Shown piece by piece: positions 25,773 through 34,394 of a stretch of 64,000 nucleotides of DNA. Made by a program: the position numbers and the translations under genes. The notes under the pieces are model-generated. The model searched no databases. It was not told the DNA's origin and saw only the letters and a list, made by a program, of their open reading frames with translations. This DNA comes from Minicystis rosea (GTDB lineage: Bacteria > Myxococcota_A > Polyangia > Polyangiales > Polyangiaceae): NCBI GenBank assembly GCA_001931535.1, contig CP016211.1, positions 11,764,377 to 11,828,376 of the forward strand, written 5' to 3'. Position 1 is the first letter of the stretch, and each line of letters opens with the position of its first letter.

Positions 25773-25898
25773 AAGATGTGTCGATAATTGCTGCTACGCG
25801 CCTCGCCGCGTCGGTTGGCCTTCCTCAAAATCGCCGAGGATTCCTCGGTCGGCCGCCCTAACGGCGGGGCGCTCGCGACGCCATTATCGACACATCTT
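25773..25898. repeat. 126-bp element with perfect 16-bp terminal inverted repeats (MITE-like)
   Basis: AAGATGTGTCGATAAT (25773-25788) is repeated in inverse at 25883-25898. The interior (25790-25881) contains the hairpin CCGAGG-ATT-CCTCGG and matches a second site at 56944-57019 over most of its length, which lacks the inverted ends. The right end overlaps the stop codon of the minus-strand gene. It fills the gap between two convergent genes, so it may also act as a bidirectional terminator. Confidence 0.75.
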
Positions 25899-27172
25899 CA
25901 GCGCGCCGCGGCCTTCTTTTCCGCGGCCAGCGCCTCCTCGATGGCGGCCTCGTCTTCGGCGCCCTCGGCCGCGTGATTCATGGCGGCGCGCATGGCGTCG
26001 TGGGCGATGCCCGACGCGGCGATCCGCAGCCGTTGCTTGGCGGTCGCGTCGTCCGTGAGGCCGATGGCGAGGGCCGCGCCGATGCGTTGATCGGCGGGCG
26101 CGTCGGTGCGCTCCGCGGTGCGCAGGAGCGCATCGACGGACACGCTCTCGCCGCGGTAACCGCTGCTCGTGACCAGCTTGCGCATGGCCTCGCGCCATTC
26201 GGCGAGCGATCGGCTCCCGCGCGACAGGAGCGCCGCCGATGCATCCGCCTCGGCGCGCCGCGCGTTCGCCATGGCCTCCTGGATGCGATCACGAAGCGCT
26301 CGGGCGCGTTCCTCCGTGCCCAACATCAGCGATGTTTCGCCGGCTCCAGCGCCTCGGGGCATCGTGATGGTGATGCCATTCCGGCTCACGGCGATGTCGC
26401 CGATGTCGGCGAGCGGCAGGAATCGCCGGCCGAACGCGCGCTCGACGACGACGCCGTCGGTGCCGAGCACCACGTGCTTCGGGCGCAAGAGGCGCGCGAA
26501 GAGGAGGCTCGCCGCGACGAAGACGATGCCCACGAGGTAGTCGTCGACGATGTGGAAGACGTGTGTCGCGAGCGGGGACAGGATGGCGGTCATCGCCACG
26601 ATGAAGATCGCGACGAGCGTCGCGCACACGCCGAAGACCACGCCCCAGCAACCGGCGGCGAGCGCGCCGTGATCGCCGTCGACCTGCACCACCGTGCGCT
26701 GCTCCGATGCACCGAACCCGAGCGCCGCGACCAGCGCGCGGGCCGCGGCGGCCGTCGCGAGCTCCACGTGCAGCATGTCACCGCCCGCGAGCGCGATCTC
26801 GACGTGCTGCCCAGCCCCGGCCACGTGGAGGGCGCCGACGATCTCGCGCCGTGGGATGGCGTCGATCGCGCTGTCGTGAAAGCGAACGGCCTCCGCGTCG
26901 ACGTCGAGGCTTGCGGCACAAGGCCGCCGCGTACCGGCAACGGCCGCGACGAACGTGGCGATGGGCGTGCCGATGAGCCAGCTTCCGAGCAGCGCCGGGA
27001 GCATGTAGCTCCCGAGAATGTGGAGATGGAAGATCGAGAGCACCGCGCTCACGAGCATGAGCGCGACGGGCCCGACGGCCGTCGCCAGCGCGACGCGCGC
27101 GAAGAAGCGCGAGAGCCTCCGGCGCGACCGTTTCACGGTCACCACGTGCTCCGCGAACGGTTCGCCATCCAT
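25898..27172 (-). CDS. Multi-pass membrane protein with two PH-like segments
   Basis: A 424-residue inner-membrane protein. Two hydrophobic hairpins (VALATAVGPVALMLVSAVLS with LLGSWLIGTPIATFVAAVAG, and AAGCWGVVFGVCATLVAIFI with IVDDYLVGIVFVAASLLFAR) each precede a cytoplasmic beta-rich domain of the kind seen in bacterial PH-like (bPH) proteins, for example the one containing GTDGVVVERAFGRRFLPLAD. The C-terminus is a helical, Ala/Arg-rich tail of about 130 residues. No catalytic motif is visible. It is convergent with priA, and about 70 bp separate its start from the alkaline-phosphatase-family gene end. Confidence 0.65.
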   Translation of the reverse strand: MDGEPFAEHVVTVKRSRRRLSRFFARVALATAVGPVALMLVSAVLSIFHLHILGSYMLPALLGSWLIGTPIATFVAAVAGTRRPCAASLDVDAEAVRFHDSAIDAIPRREIVGALHVAGAGQHVEIALAGGDMLHVELATAAAARALVAALGFGASEQRTVVQVDGDHGALAAGCWGVVFGVCATLVAIFIVAMTAILSPLATHVFHIVDDYLVGIVFVAASLLFARLLRPKHVVLGTDGVVVERAFGRRFLPLADIGDIAVSRNGITITMPRGAGAGETSLMLGTEERARALRDRIQEAMANARRAEADASAALLSRGSRSLAEWREAMRKLVTSSGYRGESVSVDALLRTAERTDAPADQRIGAALAIGLTDDATAKQRLRIAASGIAHDAMRAAMNHAAEGAEDEAAIEEALAAEKKAAAR

Positions 27173-27240
27173 TCGCCCCGAGCGTCGCGCACCGGCGCGC
27201 GCTCGGCCACACCGATTTCACGGCGCGCCGGCCGCCGCGA

Positions 27241-28299
27241 TCACAAGGCGCGCGGGCTCGCCGAGGCAAACAGCTCTTCGATCGGCTCGCCGCACGATCC
27301 GCACGCGCGCGCCGGGAGCCCGAGCAGCGCGCGCAGCGTGGGCGCGACGTCGCGCAGCTCGCGGTAGCGCGACGTCGCGATGCTCCCGCGCTTCGGGATG
27401 GTGGGCCCGCGCGCCAGGAGCCACACGCGCCCCGAGGCCGGGCCACCGTGATGGCGGAAGCCGGGATCGCGCCCGTGATCCGCGGTCACGAAGATCGCCG
27501 TACGCGCGCCCTCGGGGCCCATCTGCTGGAGCGTGGTCGCGAGGTCGCCGAGGAAGCGATCGGCCGCGCGCAGCGCGTCGAGGTAGTTGCCGTAGCTGCC
27601 CGCGTGCGCCCACTCGTCGGTGTCGCCGAGCGCCACCCAGAGGAAGCGCGGGTGGTGCTTGCGCAGGTGATCGAGCGCGGCTTCGGCGATCACGTGATCG
27701 TGCATGTACGTCTCGCCGCCGCCGAGCGGGCGCGCGTCGTGTCCGGGCGCGGTCCCCGTCTGCACGAAGAGCCGCTCCGGATGCGCCGCCGCCGCGCGCG
27801 CGATCTCCGACCACGAACCGAACACCGCCGCGCGCTCGCGATCGGCGGCGCCGGCGGTGACCGCGTCCGCGAACGTCTCGCCGAGGACCGGCTTGCATGC
27901 GTTGTCGACGCAGCTCGTGCCTGCGCCCGTGGCGATCTCGACGTAGCCCGGCATGCTCATGTGCCGCGCCGCCGAGCCCTCGATCCCACCGTGTCGCTCC
28001 GGATCGCCGATCGCCGATCCCTCCTCGAAGAAGAGGCGATGCGCGTTGGGCATGAGCGCGCGCGCCGAGCGGTCCGGCACGGGCGGCAGCGCGGCGTCCG
28101 CGGCGAGCGCGGGATCGATGCCCTCGAAGATCTCTTGCCACCGCACCCCGTCGATCGTGACGAGCACGATCGCGTTCGTGCTCGGCGAAGCCATCGCCTC
28201 CGTCACGGCCGGCGCTCGAACGGCCGGGCTGCAGTCACTGACGAGCGCACCAGTCAACGCGACCGCGGCCGTCGCCGCGCGCGCGAAAGCTCTCCCCAT
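27241..28299 (-). CDS. Alkaline phosphatase / sulfatase superfamily exported protein
   Basis: A 352-residue protein with an export signal (ARAATAAVALTGALVSDCSP; the Cys could be lipidated but the lipobox is weak). The metal-binding phosphatase/sulfatase fold is shown by VLVTIDGVRWQE (first Asp), SARHMSMPGYVEIATG region with the nucleophile candidate Ser, WVALGDTDEWAHAGSYGNYL (Asp and His ligands) and IFVTADHGRDPGFRHHGG (Asp-His and His ligands). A CGSCGEP motif near the C-terminus may form a disulfide. The product probably hydrolyses phosphate or sulfate esters outside the cytoplasm. It is transcribed divergently from the selenoprotein gene. Confidence 0.82.
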   Translation of the reverse strand: MGRAFARAATAAVALTGALVSDCSPAVRAPAVTEAMASPSTNAIVLVTIDGVRWQEIFEGIDPALAADAALPPVPDRSARALMPNAHRLFFEEGSAIGDPERHGGIEGSAARHMSMPGYVEIATGAGTSCVDNACKPVLGETFADAVTAGAADRERAAVFGSWSEIARAAAAHPERLFVQTGTAPGHDARPLGGGETYMHDHVIAEAALDHLRKHHPRFLWVALGDTDEWAHAGSYGNYLDALRAADRFLGDLATTLQQMGPEGARTAIFVTADHGRDPGFRHHGGPASGRVWLLARGPTIPKRGSIATSRYRELRDVAPTLRALLGLPARACGSCGEPIEELFASASPRAL

Positions 28300-28450
28300 G
28301 TAGGAGTTCGATGCGCGCGCTCGACGCGTCGTCGCGCCTTTTCACCGTTTCCCGTCGCGCGTCGTCGCGGCCGCCTCGGGCATCGGGCCGTCGAATCGAG
28401 ACGCCGCCGCGGACGCTTCGGATATCCTCGCGCGCTGGAGGTTTTGCATC

Positions 28451-29242
28451 ATGGCGCGCTTCGATCGGGTGAAGCTCTCGAGCAGCGTCGCGCTCGCGCT
28501 CACGGCCGCGTGCAGCACATCGGGCGTGCGCCCCGGTGACGACGGCAGCGGCGGCGTCGCCGGCCACGCCGGTCACGGCGGCGCCACCACGAGCACCGTC
28601 GCGACGACCACGTCATCCAGCGCGATCGCGACGGGCACCGGCGGCCTCGGCGGCGCCGGCGGCGGCATGACGAGCACCTGCGATCCGCCCCCGGATCCGA
28701 GCACGCTCTGGGCACAGAAAGCGTCGAGCTACCCCGCCGCCGAAGAGATCACGCTCTGCCCGTACGTCGGTCAGGTGCTCCTCGTCGTGAACACAGCTGC
28801 CGTCTGAGGGTACACGCCTCAAATGGCGGGCCTCCAAGGTTTGGAGGACAAGCTCGGCGGTCAGGGTTTTCACGTGCTCGGCTTCGTCAGCAACGATTTC
28901 GGCAACCAGGGAGGCACGAACGGGCAGATCGACGCCTGCACGGGACAGTACGGCGTCACGTTCCCGCAGTTCTCCATCGATCACGTCATCGACACCGACG
29001 GCGCCGGTCCCATCGTTCCGCAGCCGGCGTTCGCGTGGATCTACGCGCAGGGAAACCCCGGCCCCGCGACCTCGATCGAGCCGACGTGGAACTTCCACAA
29101 ATGGCTCGTCTCTCGTGACGGCCACGTCGTGGCCCACTGGGATTCGCCCACCTATCCCGGCGACGATCCCGACGATCCGAACGACAGCTTCGACGACAAC
29201 CCCATCGTCGTCGCCATCAAGGCCGAGCTCGCAAAGCCATGA
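28451..29242 (+). CDS. Glutathione peroxidase-family lipoprotein with in-frame TGA (probable selenocysteine)
   Basis: Read through the TGA at 28805-28807, this is a 263-residue protein. N-terminus: lipoprotein signal ending LTAAC (Cys 21), then a Gly/Ser/Thr linker to about residue 75. The peroxidase domain has VGQVLLVVNTAAV-U-GYTPQMAG, with the TGA exactly where the family carries its catalytic Cys or Sec (residue 119), CTGQYGVTFPQFS, and WNFHKWLVSRDGHVVAHW holding the catalytic Trp and Asn (213, 214). The usual Gln of the NQF motif is Asp here (SNDFGNQGG). Both sides of the TGA are intact and family-like, so a nonsense mutation is unlikely. GGAGG lies 9 nt before the ATG. Expected role: reducing peroxides at the cell envelope. 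Confidence 0.85.
28805..28847 (+). promoter_or_regulatory. Candidate bacterial SECIS element
   Basis: The TGA is followed, after 23 nt, by CCTCCAA-GGT-TTGGAGG (28831-28847), a perfect 7-bp stem with a GGU apical loop. In family knowledge, bacterial SECIS hairpins lie just 3' of the UGA inside the coding sequence, and SelB recognises a G-U in the apical loop. The distance is at the long end of what is usual, so SelB binding needs proof. Confidence 0.55.
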
Positions 29243-29365
29243 CGCGGCCCGAGCGCGACGCCGCGCTCTTCCGGCCATGACCTTTTCGCGTCACGCGCTC
29301 TGCGACGGCGACGATGCAGAGACGCGCGACCGCGTGCGCATCGTCGTCGAGGCGCCAACTGACGC

Positions 29366-29971
29366 TCACCCGAGCAGCTTCGCCAGCCAATCGGGGTGCA
29401 GGTTCTTTCCGAGGAAGCCGGCCAAGCCCAGGATGAAGCCGAACCCCGCGAACGTGCCCGCCACGAGGAGCATCCAGCGCTTCTTCGTGAGCGCGGTGAC
29501 GCCGAAGAGCGCGATGGCGATCGAGAACCCCGCCTCGGCCATGTCGAACTGATCGTCGTGCACGTTGAGCGTGTCGTATTGCTTTTGAAAGCCCTCGGCC
29601 TGCTGCTTGATATCGTTCTTCTCGGTCTCGTACTGCTTGGCCTTGGCTTTGTACTCCACGATCTTGCGGTCGTAGATCGTGCGCGCCTCGGGCGAGAGCG
29701 AAGCGGCGGTGTCGCGCTCGATGGTCAGTTGATCGGCCATCGACTCGGCGATGTTCTGCTTCGTGCTCTTCGATTGGTAATAGGTCCACGCGTCGACGGC
29801 GTTCGCCTGCGCCTGCGCCATCGCTTGGACGATGTTGCCGTCCTTGACGTTGCACAGCGCGGTGAAGGTCGCGGTGATGGATACGGCGATGGCGACCACG
29901 GTGTTGAGCCGGGACTCGTGGTCATGAGCTCTGTCCACGGCATCGTTCACGACCTCGGCGATCTCTCCCAT
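29366..29971 (-). CDS. DUF4337-type membrane protein
   Basis: A 201-residue protein: a first membrane helix (LNTVVAIAVSITATFTALCN), then AMAQAQANAVDAWTYYQSKS, the conserved 'q.a.a.d.W.yyQaks' block of DUF4337 proteins, a long charged coiled-coil region (about 75-130) and two closing helices (AGFSIAIALFGVTALT and LLVAGTFAGFGFILGLAGFL). The biochemical role of the family is not known to me. It is convergent with the selenoprotein gene and divergent from the Wza-like gene. Confidence 0.8.
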   Translation of the reverse strand: MGEIAEVVNDAVDRAHDHESRLNTVVAIAVSITATFTALCNVKDGNIVQAMAQAQANAVDAWTYYQSKSTKQNIAESMADQLTIERDTAASLSPEARTIYDRKIVEYKAKAKQYETEKNDIKQQAEGFQKQYDTLNVHDDQFDMAEAGFSIAIALFGVTALTKKRWMLLVAGTFAGFGFILGLAGFLGKNLHPDWLAKLLG

Positions 29972-30045
29972 GACGGGAGTTCAGCACGGATCCGTCCGAC
30001 GAGCGATGGGTGTGGAGACCGACACGACCCCGAGGTGGTGGAGGC

Positions 30046-30675
30046 ATGCGCCGCGGGGTACGGTACGGCCGCAGCATGATGGGGGCGCTTACGAAGGCTA
30101 TTTCGCTGGCCGCGCTGCTCGCGTTGTCGGGCTGCGGGCCGAGCATCTACGCGACGTACGAGTACGGCAAGGAGTACGACCCGCGCCGTCACGAGTACAT
30201 CATCGGCGTCTCCGACGTCGTCAACATCGCCGTCTATCGCATGGCCGACGTCTCCGCGAGCGGCACCGTGCGGCCCGACGGGGTGTTGACCATGCCGCTC
30301 ATCGGCGACATCCAGGTCGCGGGCAAGACGCCGAGCCAAGTCCGCGACGACATGAAGGTGCGCCTCGCCGGCTACGTGAAAGCGGACACCGTGATCAACG
30401 TGACGGTGACCGGCTTCAACAGCTATCGCTTCGTCGTCACCGGCAACGTGATACACGCGGGCTCGCTCACGCAGAAGTACTACGTGACCGTCTCCGAGGC
30501 CCTCGCCATGGCCGGTGGGCCGAACAAGTTCGCCGGCGATCAAATCGTCATCTACCGGCTCGATCAGAACCGGAAGGTCCGCGAGATCCCCGTCAGCTAC
30601 AAAGGCCTCATGTCGGGCAAGCACCCGGAGCAGGACATCTGCATCGTGACCGGCGACACCATCGTGGTGCCGTGA
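30046..30675 (+). CDS. Polysaccharide export lipoprotein (Wza-like, Poly_export/SLBB)
   Basis: A 209-residue lipoprotein (signal TKAISLAALLALSGCG, lipobox ALSGC). The Poly_export domain begins EYIIGVSDVVNIAVYR, followed by SGTVRPDGVLTMPLIGDIQV and AGKTPSQVRDDMKVRL, and an SLBB-type part with YRFVVTGNVIHAGSLTQKYY and TVSEALAMAGG. Such proteins form or cap the outer-membrane exit channel for capsule or exopolysaccharide. It is shorter than full Wza, as in many delta-proteobacterial EpsY-like proteins. GAGGTGG precedes the ATG at 30046; an ATG ten codons later (30076) would also leave a good signal peptide. Confidence 0.88.
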   Translation: MRRGVRYGRSMMGALTKAISLAALLALSGCGPSIYATYEYGKEYDPRRHEYIIGVSDVVNIAVYRMADVSASGTVRPDGVLTMPLIGDIQVAGKTPSQVRDDMKVRLAGYVKADTVINVTVTGFNSYRFVVTGNVIHAGSLTQKYYVTVSEALAMAGGPNKFAGDQIVIYRLDQNRKVREIPVSYKGLMSGKHPEQDICIVTGDTIVVP

Positions 30676-30907
30676 TTCGCCGCGGCACGCGCGCCTCGTA
30701 GCGACGCGAAGCGCTCGAGGTCTCTCGATGCGGGCCGCGCCCGATCGAAGCGGTCCTTGTCGCGTGGCTCGCGTGGCTTGAGTGGATCGCAGGCTCGGGA
30801 GCGCAGGCGGGGCGGGGACGCGTGCTTCCGTTGCGCGGCGAAAGCGGCCGAGCGGATCTCGGCCGCATGCATGAATGCGGCGCGCCATCCGCGCACCCAC
30901 GGTGGCA

Positions 30908-32272
30908 ATGCTTGACAATCCGTCGCGTGTGAACGACGACCGAGGCGTGACCACGCCGCAATGGGACGGGCTTCGCGAAAAGATCCGCGCGCAGGAGGCG
31001 CGCGTGGGCATCATCGGGATGGGCTACGTCGGCCTGCCGCTGGCGCTGGCCTTCGCGGAGCGCGGCTTCCCGGTGCTCGGGTTCGACGTCGATCCGCGCA
31101 AGGTCGAGAAGCTCGCCCGCGGCGAGGGCTACATCAAGCACCTCGATCCCGCGCGCGTCGCGGCCCAGGTCGCGCGCGGCCAGCTCACGGCCACGACCGA
31201 TTTCGCGCGGCTCGGTGAGCCCGACGCCGTCCTCGTGTGCGTGCCCACGCCGCTCACGCCGCAGCGCGAGCCGGACATGAGCTTCGTCGTCGACACGGCC
31301 CGCCGCATCCGCGCCGTGCTGCGCCCCGGCCAGCTCGTCGTGCTCGAGTCGACCACCTACCCCGGCACCACCGACGAGCTGCTCCGCGGCATCCTCGAGG
31401 AGTCGGGCCTCCGCGTCGGCGCCGATTTCCTCCTCGCCTTCTCGCCCGAGCGTGAAGACCCGGGCAACCGCGCGTACCACACCGCCACCATCCCCAAGGT
31501 CGTCGGCGGCGTGGACGCGCCCTCGTCCGAGCTCGCGCGTGCCCTCTACGATCAGGTCATTCAGAGCACGGTGGCCGTCTCCTCGGCGCGCACGGCCGAG
31601 GCCGTGAAGCTCACGGAGAACGTGTTTCGCGCGGTGAACATCGCGCTCGTGAACGAGCTCAAGGTCGTCTACGACAAGATGGGCATCGACGTGTGGGAGG
31701 TGCTCGACGCCGCGGCGACCAAGCCCTTCGGCTTCATGCGCTTCAACCCCGGCCCGGGCTGGGGCGGCCACTGCATCCCGCTCGATCCGTTCTACCTCGC
31801 GTGGAAGGCCCGCGAGTACGGCGTCTCCACGCGCTTCGTCGAGCTCGCCGGCGAGGTGAACGTGCGCATGCCCGAGTACGTCGTGGAGAAGCTCATGCTC
31901 GCGCTCAACGATCGCAGCCGGGCCATGAAGGGCAGCAAGGTCCTGGTGCTCGGCCTCGCCTACAAGAAGGACATCGACGACCCGCGCGAGAGCCCTGCTT
32001 TCGAGGTGATCGAGAAGCTCCTCCGCCTCGGCGCCGTCGTCTCGTACCACGATCCCCACGTCCCCCGCGCGCCGCGCATGCGGTCGTGGCCCGACCTCCC
32101 GCCCATGGCGTCGGAGCCGCTCACGCCCGAGCTGCTCGCGGCGCACGACGCGGTGATCGTCGTGACCGATCACGCCGCCGTCGACTACGCGCTGGTCGCC
32201 GCGCACGCGCGTCTCATCGTCGACACGCGCGGCGTCTATCGCGAGCCGCGCGAAAACGTAGTGAAGGCCTGA
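30908..32272 (+). CDS. Nucleotide-sugar dehydrogenase (UDP-N-acetylhexosamine 6-dehydrogenase type)
   Basis: A 454-residue NAD-dependent UDP-sugar dehydrogenase that oxidises C6 of a UDP-hexose to the uronic acid. Rossmann motif VGIIGMGYVGLPLALAFAER (about 35-54), VCVPTPLTP, LESTTYPGTTDE, then FSPEREDPGNRAYHTATIPK, and the catalytic cysteine in GPGWGGHCIPLDPFYLAWKA. The EDPGN and HCIPLDPFYLAWK forms are those of WbpA/WecC-like enzymes acting on N-acetylhexosamines more than of UDP-glucose dehydrogenase. With the Wza-like gene 230 bp upstream it points to acidic exopolysaccharide synthesis, though no glycosyltransferases are nearby. A GTG at 30929 is an alternative start. Confidence 0.93.
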   Translation: MLDNPSRVNDDRGVTTPQWDGLREKIRAQEARVGIIGMGYVGLPLALAFAERGFPVLGFDVDPRKVEKLARGEGYIKHLDPARVAAQVARGQLTATTDFARLGEPDAVLVCVPTPLTPQREPDMSFVVDTARRIRAVLRPGQLVVLESTTYPGTTDELLRGILEESGLRVGADFLLAFSPEREDPGNRAYHTATIPKVVGGVDAPSSELARALYDQVIQSTVAVSSARTAEAVKLTENVFRAVNIALVNELKVVYDKMGIDVWEVLDAAATKPFGFMRFNPGPGWGGHCIPLDPFYLAWKAREYGVSTRFVELAGEVNVRMPEYVVEKLMLALNDRSRAMKGSKVLVLGLAYKKDIDDPRESPAFEVIEKLLRLGAVVSYHDPHVPRAPRMRSWPDLPPMASEPLTPELLAAHDAVIVVTDHAAVDYALVAAHARLIVDTRGVYREPRENVVKA

Positions 32273-32469
32273 GCGCGATCGTTACGTCGCGGTCGCTGCG
32301 CTCCGTCGCCGTCGCGATCTCGGAAACAACGTCGCACGCTGCCTGAGCCTGGCCACGCTCGGAGGAGCGCCGCATACTTTCGGATCCGTGGGGGGCGCTC
32401 GCGCACGCGTGTCGACGTGTGCACGCGGGCCTTCGATCGCCGTCTCGCGGGCGCACCGAGGTCCGATCC

Positions 32470-34278
32470 ATGTCGATCACGCGTTCCATCTTCGGAGGTC
32501 GTCTGCGCGCGGGGCGAGACGACGAGGACGTCTCGTTCGCTCCGTCCGGATCGCGTCGAGAAGCGGATGTCGACGGCAGAGATGCGCGCCTCCGCGGCGT
32601 GCTTTCAGCCCCAGAGCCGCAGATCCGCGGCTCGTCGTGGAAGGGCTACCTGGAGATTCGCTTCGACGGCAACGTCGTCTCGCAGCGCCTCCTCACCGAG
32701 CCGCACCTGCTCATCGGTCGGATCGCGGGCGTGCAGGTCTTCCTCGATCATCACACCGTCTCGCGCCGCCACGCCGAGATGTTCTGCGACCCCTTCGGTC
32801 GCTGGTGGATCCGCGATCTCGGCAGCACCAATGGCACGCTCGTCAACGACGTCGTCGTCAACGACGATCAGGTCCTCTCGCCCGGCGACCGCATCTCCGT
32901 CGGCGATTTCGCCATCAACTTCCACCTCGAAGCGCCCGATTCGGCCCACGCCTCCGCGCGCGCGGCGCCCGTCGAGTACGAGAAGCCGGCCGAGATCCAC
33001 ACGCTCCTCGATTTCGAGCCGCCGCGCATCTCCGCCGGGCACCTGCGTACGCTCCTCGAGCTGAGCCGCCGCCTCATCGCGGTGGAAGGCCGCGAGGCGC
33101 GCCTCGCCTCGCTCTGCGAGCTCGCGGTGCGCAGCGACTTCCACGCCATGACCGCGGTCGCGCTCCGCCTCGGCGAAGGCGGCGCCACGCGCATCTCCCG
33201 CACGTATCACCTCGGCGGTCTGGTGGGCGACGACGCGCCCTACGTCTCGCGCCGCGTCCTCCGCGCCGTGCGCGAGACCCGCGAGCCCGTGCTCGCCGGC
33301 AACAGCGCGCCCATCGGCGACAGCACGTCGCTCGAGCTCACGATGTCGCGCGAGGTGATGGAGCTCGGCGTCATCGCCTGTCCGCTCGCCGTCGACGGCG
33401 GCACGATCGATCTGCTCTACGTCACGCTCCCGCCGCATTTCAGCGGCCCCGAGTGGCTCAGCCTCTTCGCCCTCGCGGCCGAGGTCTACCAGCAGAGCGA
33501 GTCCGCCTGGGCCGCGCGCCAGCACGCGCAGGCGCACGCCGCCATCGAGCGCGAGCTCCAGACGGCGCGCCAGATCCAGCGCGCCCTCCTGCCGCGAAGG
33601 CTCGATTTCCCCGGCCTCGACGTGGCCGTCGGCTTCGAGCCCTGCAAGTGGGTCGGCGGCGACTACGTCGACGTCGCCGAGCTGTCCGATGGCCGCGTGC
33701 TGCTCGCGGTCGCCGACGTCTGCGGCAAAGGCCTCCAAGCCGCGCTCGTCACCTCCAGCCTGCAGACGATGGTGCGCGCATCCATGGACCACACGCCCAC
33801 CATCGCGGAGCTGATGGAGCGCGTGAATCGCCACCTCTGCGAGTGGCTCCCCGCGCACTCCTTCGTCACCATGGTCGTCGCCGCCATCGATCCGGCGACC
33901 GGCGACGTCGAGTGCGTCAACGCCGGCCATCCGCCCGTGCTCATCGTCGATCGCCACGGCGATCTCCGCCTCCTCCAATCCGCCGAAAACCCGGCCCTGG
34001 GCGTCGCTCCCTCCCGCATGGAGCTGCAGCGCGCCCGCCTCGATCTCGGCGACGTCCTCGTCATGTACACCGACGGCCTCACCGAGCTGCGCAACGCCGG
34101 CCTGGAAATGCTCGGCCAAGAGCGCCTCGGCCGCGACTTCTCTCGCATCTGCGAAGACCGTCGCGGCGCCCCCTCCGCCGACATGGCCGACGCCCTCGGC
34201 AAGATGCTGGAGCGCTTCCGCGGCGACCGCCTCCCCGACGACGATCGCGCCTTCGTCGTCGCCCAACGCAGCCGCTGA
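32470..34278 (+). CDS. FHA-GAF-PP2C (SpoIIE/RsbU-type) phosphatase
   Basis: A 602-residue signalling protein. FHA domain around residues 60-160 (HLLIGRIAGVQVFLDHHTVS then RRHAEMF and DLGSTNGTLVNDVVV), which binds phosphothreonine peptides; a GAF-like domain (about 190-345); a linker helix ERELQTARQIQRALLPRR typical just before RsbU-type catalytic domains; and the PP2C core with GGDYVDV, ADVCGKGLQAAL and MYTDGLTELRNA providing the metal-binding aspartates. It probably dephosphorylates a Ser-phosphorylated partner such as an anti-sigma-factor antagonist, under control of a Hanks kinase. No partner-switch gene is adjacent. The start ATG follows a non-coding leader; the upstream in-frame extension is Arg-rich. 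Confidence 0.93.
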   Translation: MSITRSIFGGRLRAGRDDEDVSFAPSGSRREADVDGRDARLRGVLSAPEPQIRGSSWKGYLEIRFDGNVVSQRLLTEPHLLIGRIAGVQVFLDHHTVSRRHAEMFCDPFGRWWIRDLGSTNGTLVNDVVVNDDQVLSPGDRISVGDFAINFHLEAPDSAHASARAAPVEYEKPAEIHTLLDFEPPRISAGHLRTLLELSRRLIAVEGREARLASLCELAVRSDFHAMTAVALRLGEGGATRISRTYHLGGLVGDDAPYVSRRVLRAVRETREPVLAGNSAPIGDSTSLELTMSREVMELGVIACPLAVDGGTIDLLYVTLPPHFSGPEWLSLFALAAEVYQQSESAWAARQHAQAHAAIERELQTARQIQRALLPRRLDFPGLDVAVGFEPCKWVGGDYVDVAELSDGRVLLAVADVCGKGLQAALVTSSLQTMVRASMDHTPTIAELMERVNRHLCEWLPAHSFVTMVVAAIDPATGDVECVNAGHPPVLIVDRHGDLRLLQSAENPALGVAPSRMELQRARLDLGDVLVMYTDGLTELRNAGLEMLGQERLGRDFSRICEDRRGAPSADMADALGKMLERFRGDRLPDDDRAFVVAQRSR

Positions 34279-34394
34279 GCCTACGCATCACGCACGGTGC
34301 TCATCATCGGTCCTGACGACCCGAGCATGGGTGTCGTCCGTGACATCGAATCTCCGCCAAACCATCCTCTGATTCGCGCCCCGCAAAGCTTTGC

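Noticed and set aside
25773..25898. A simple Rho-independent terminator only
   Set aside because: The inverted arms are 94 bp apart with their own internal hairpin, and the core recurs elsewhere, which a plain terminator does not explain, although a terminator function may be added.
28451..28807. The peroxidase as a nonsense-mutated pseudogene or two separate small genes
   Set aside because: The TGA falls exactly on the catalytic residue, both halves are conserved and in the same frame, and the second half lacks its own start signal and ribosome-binding site.
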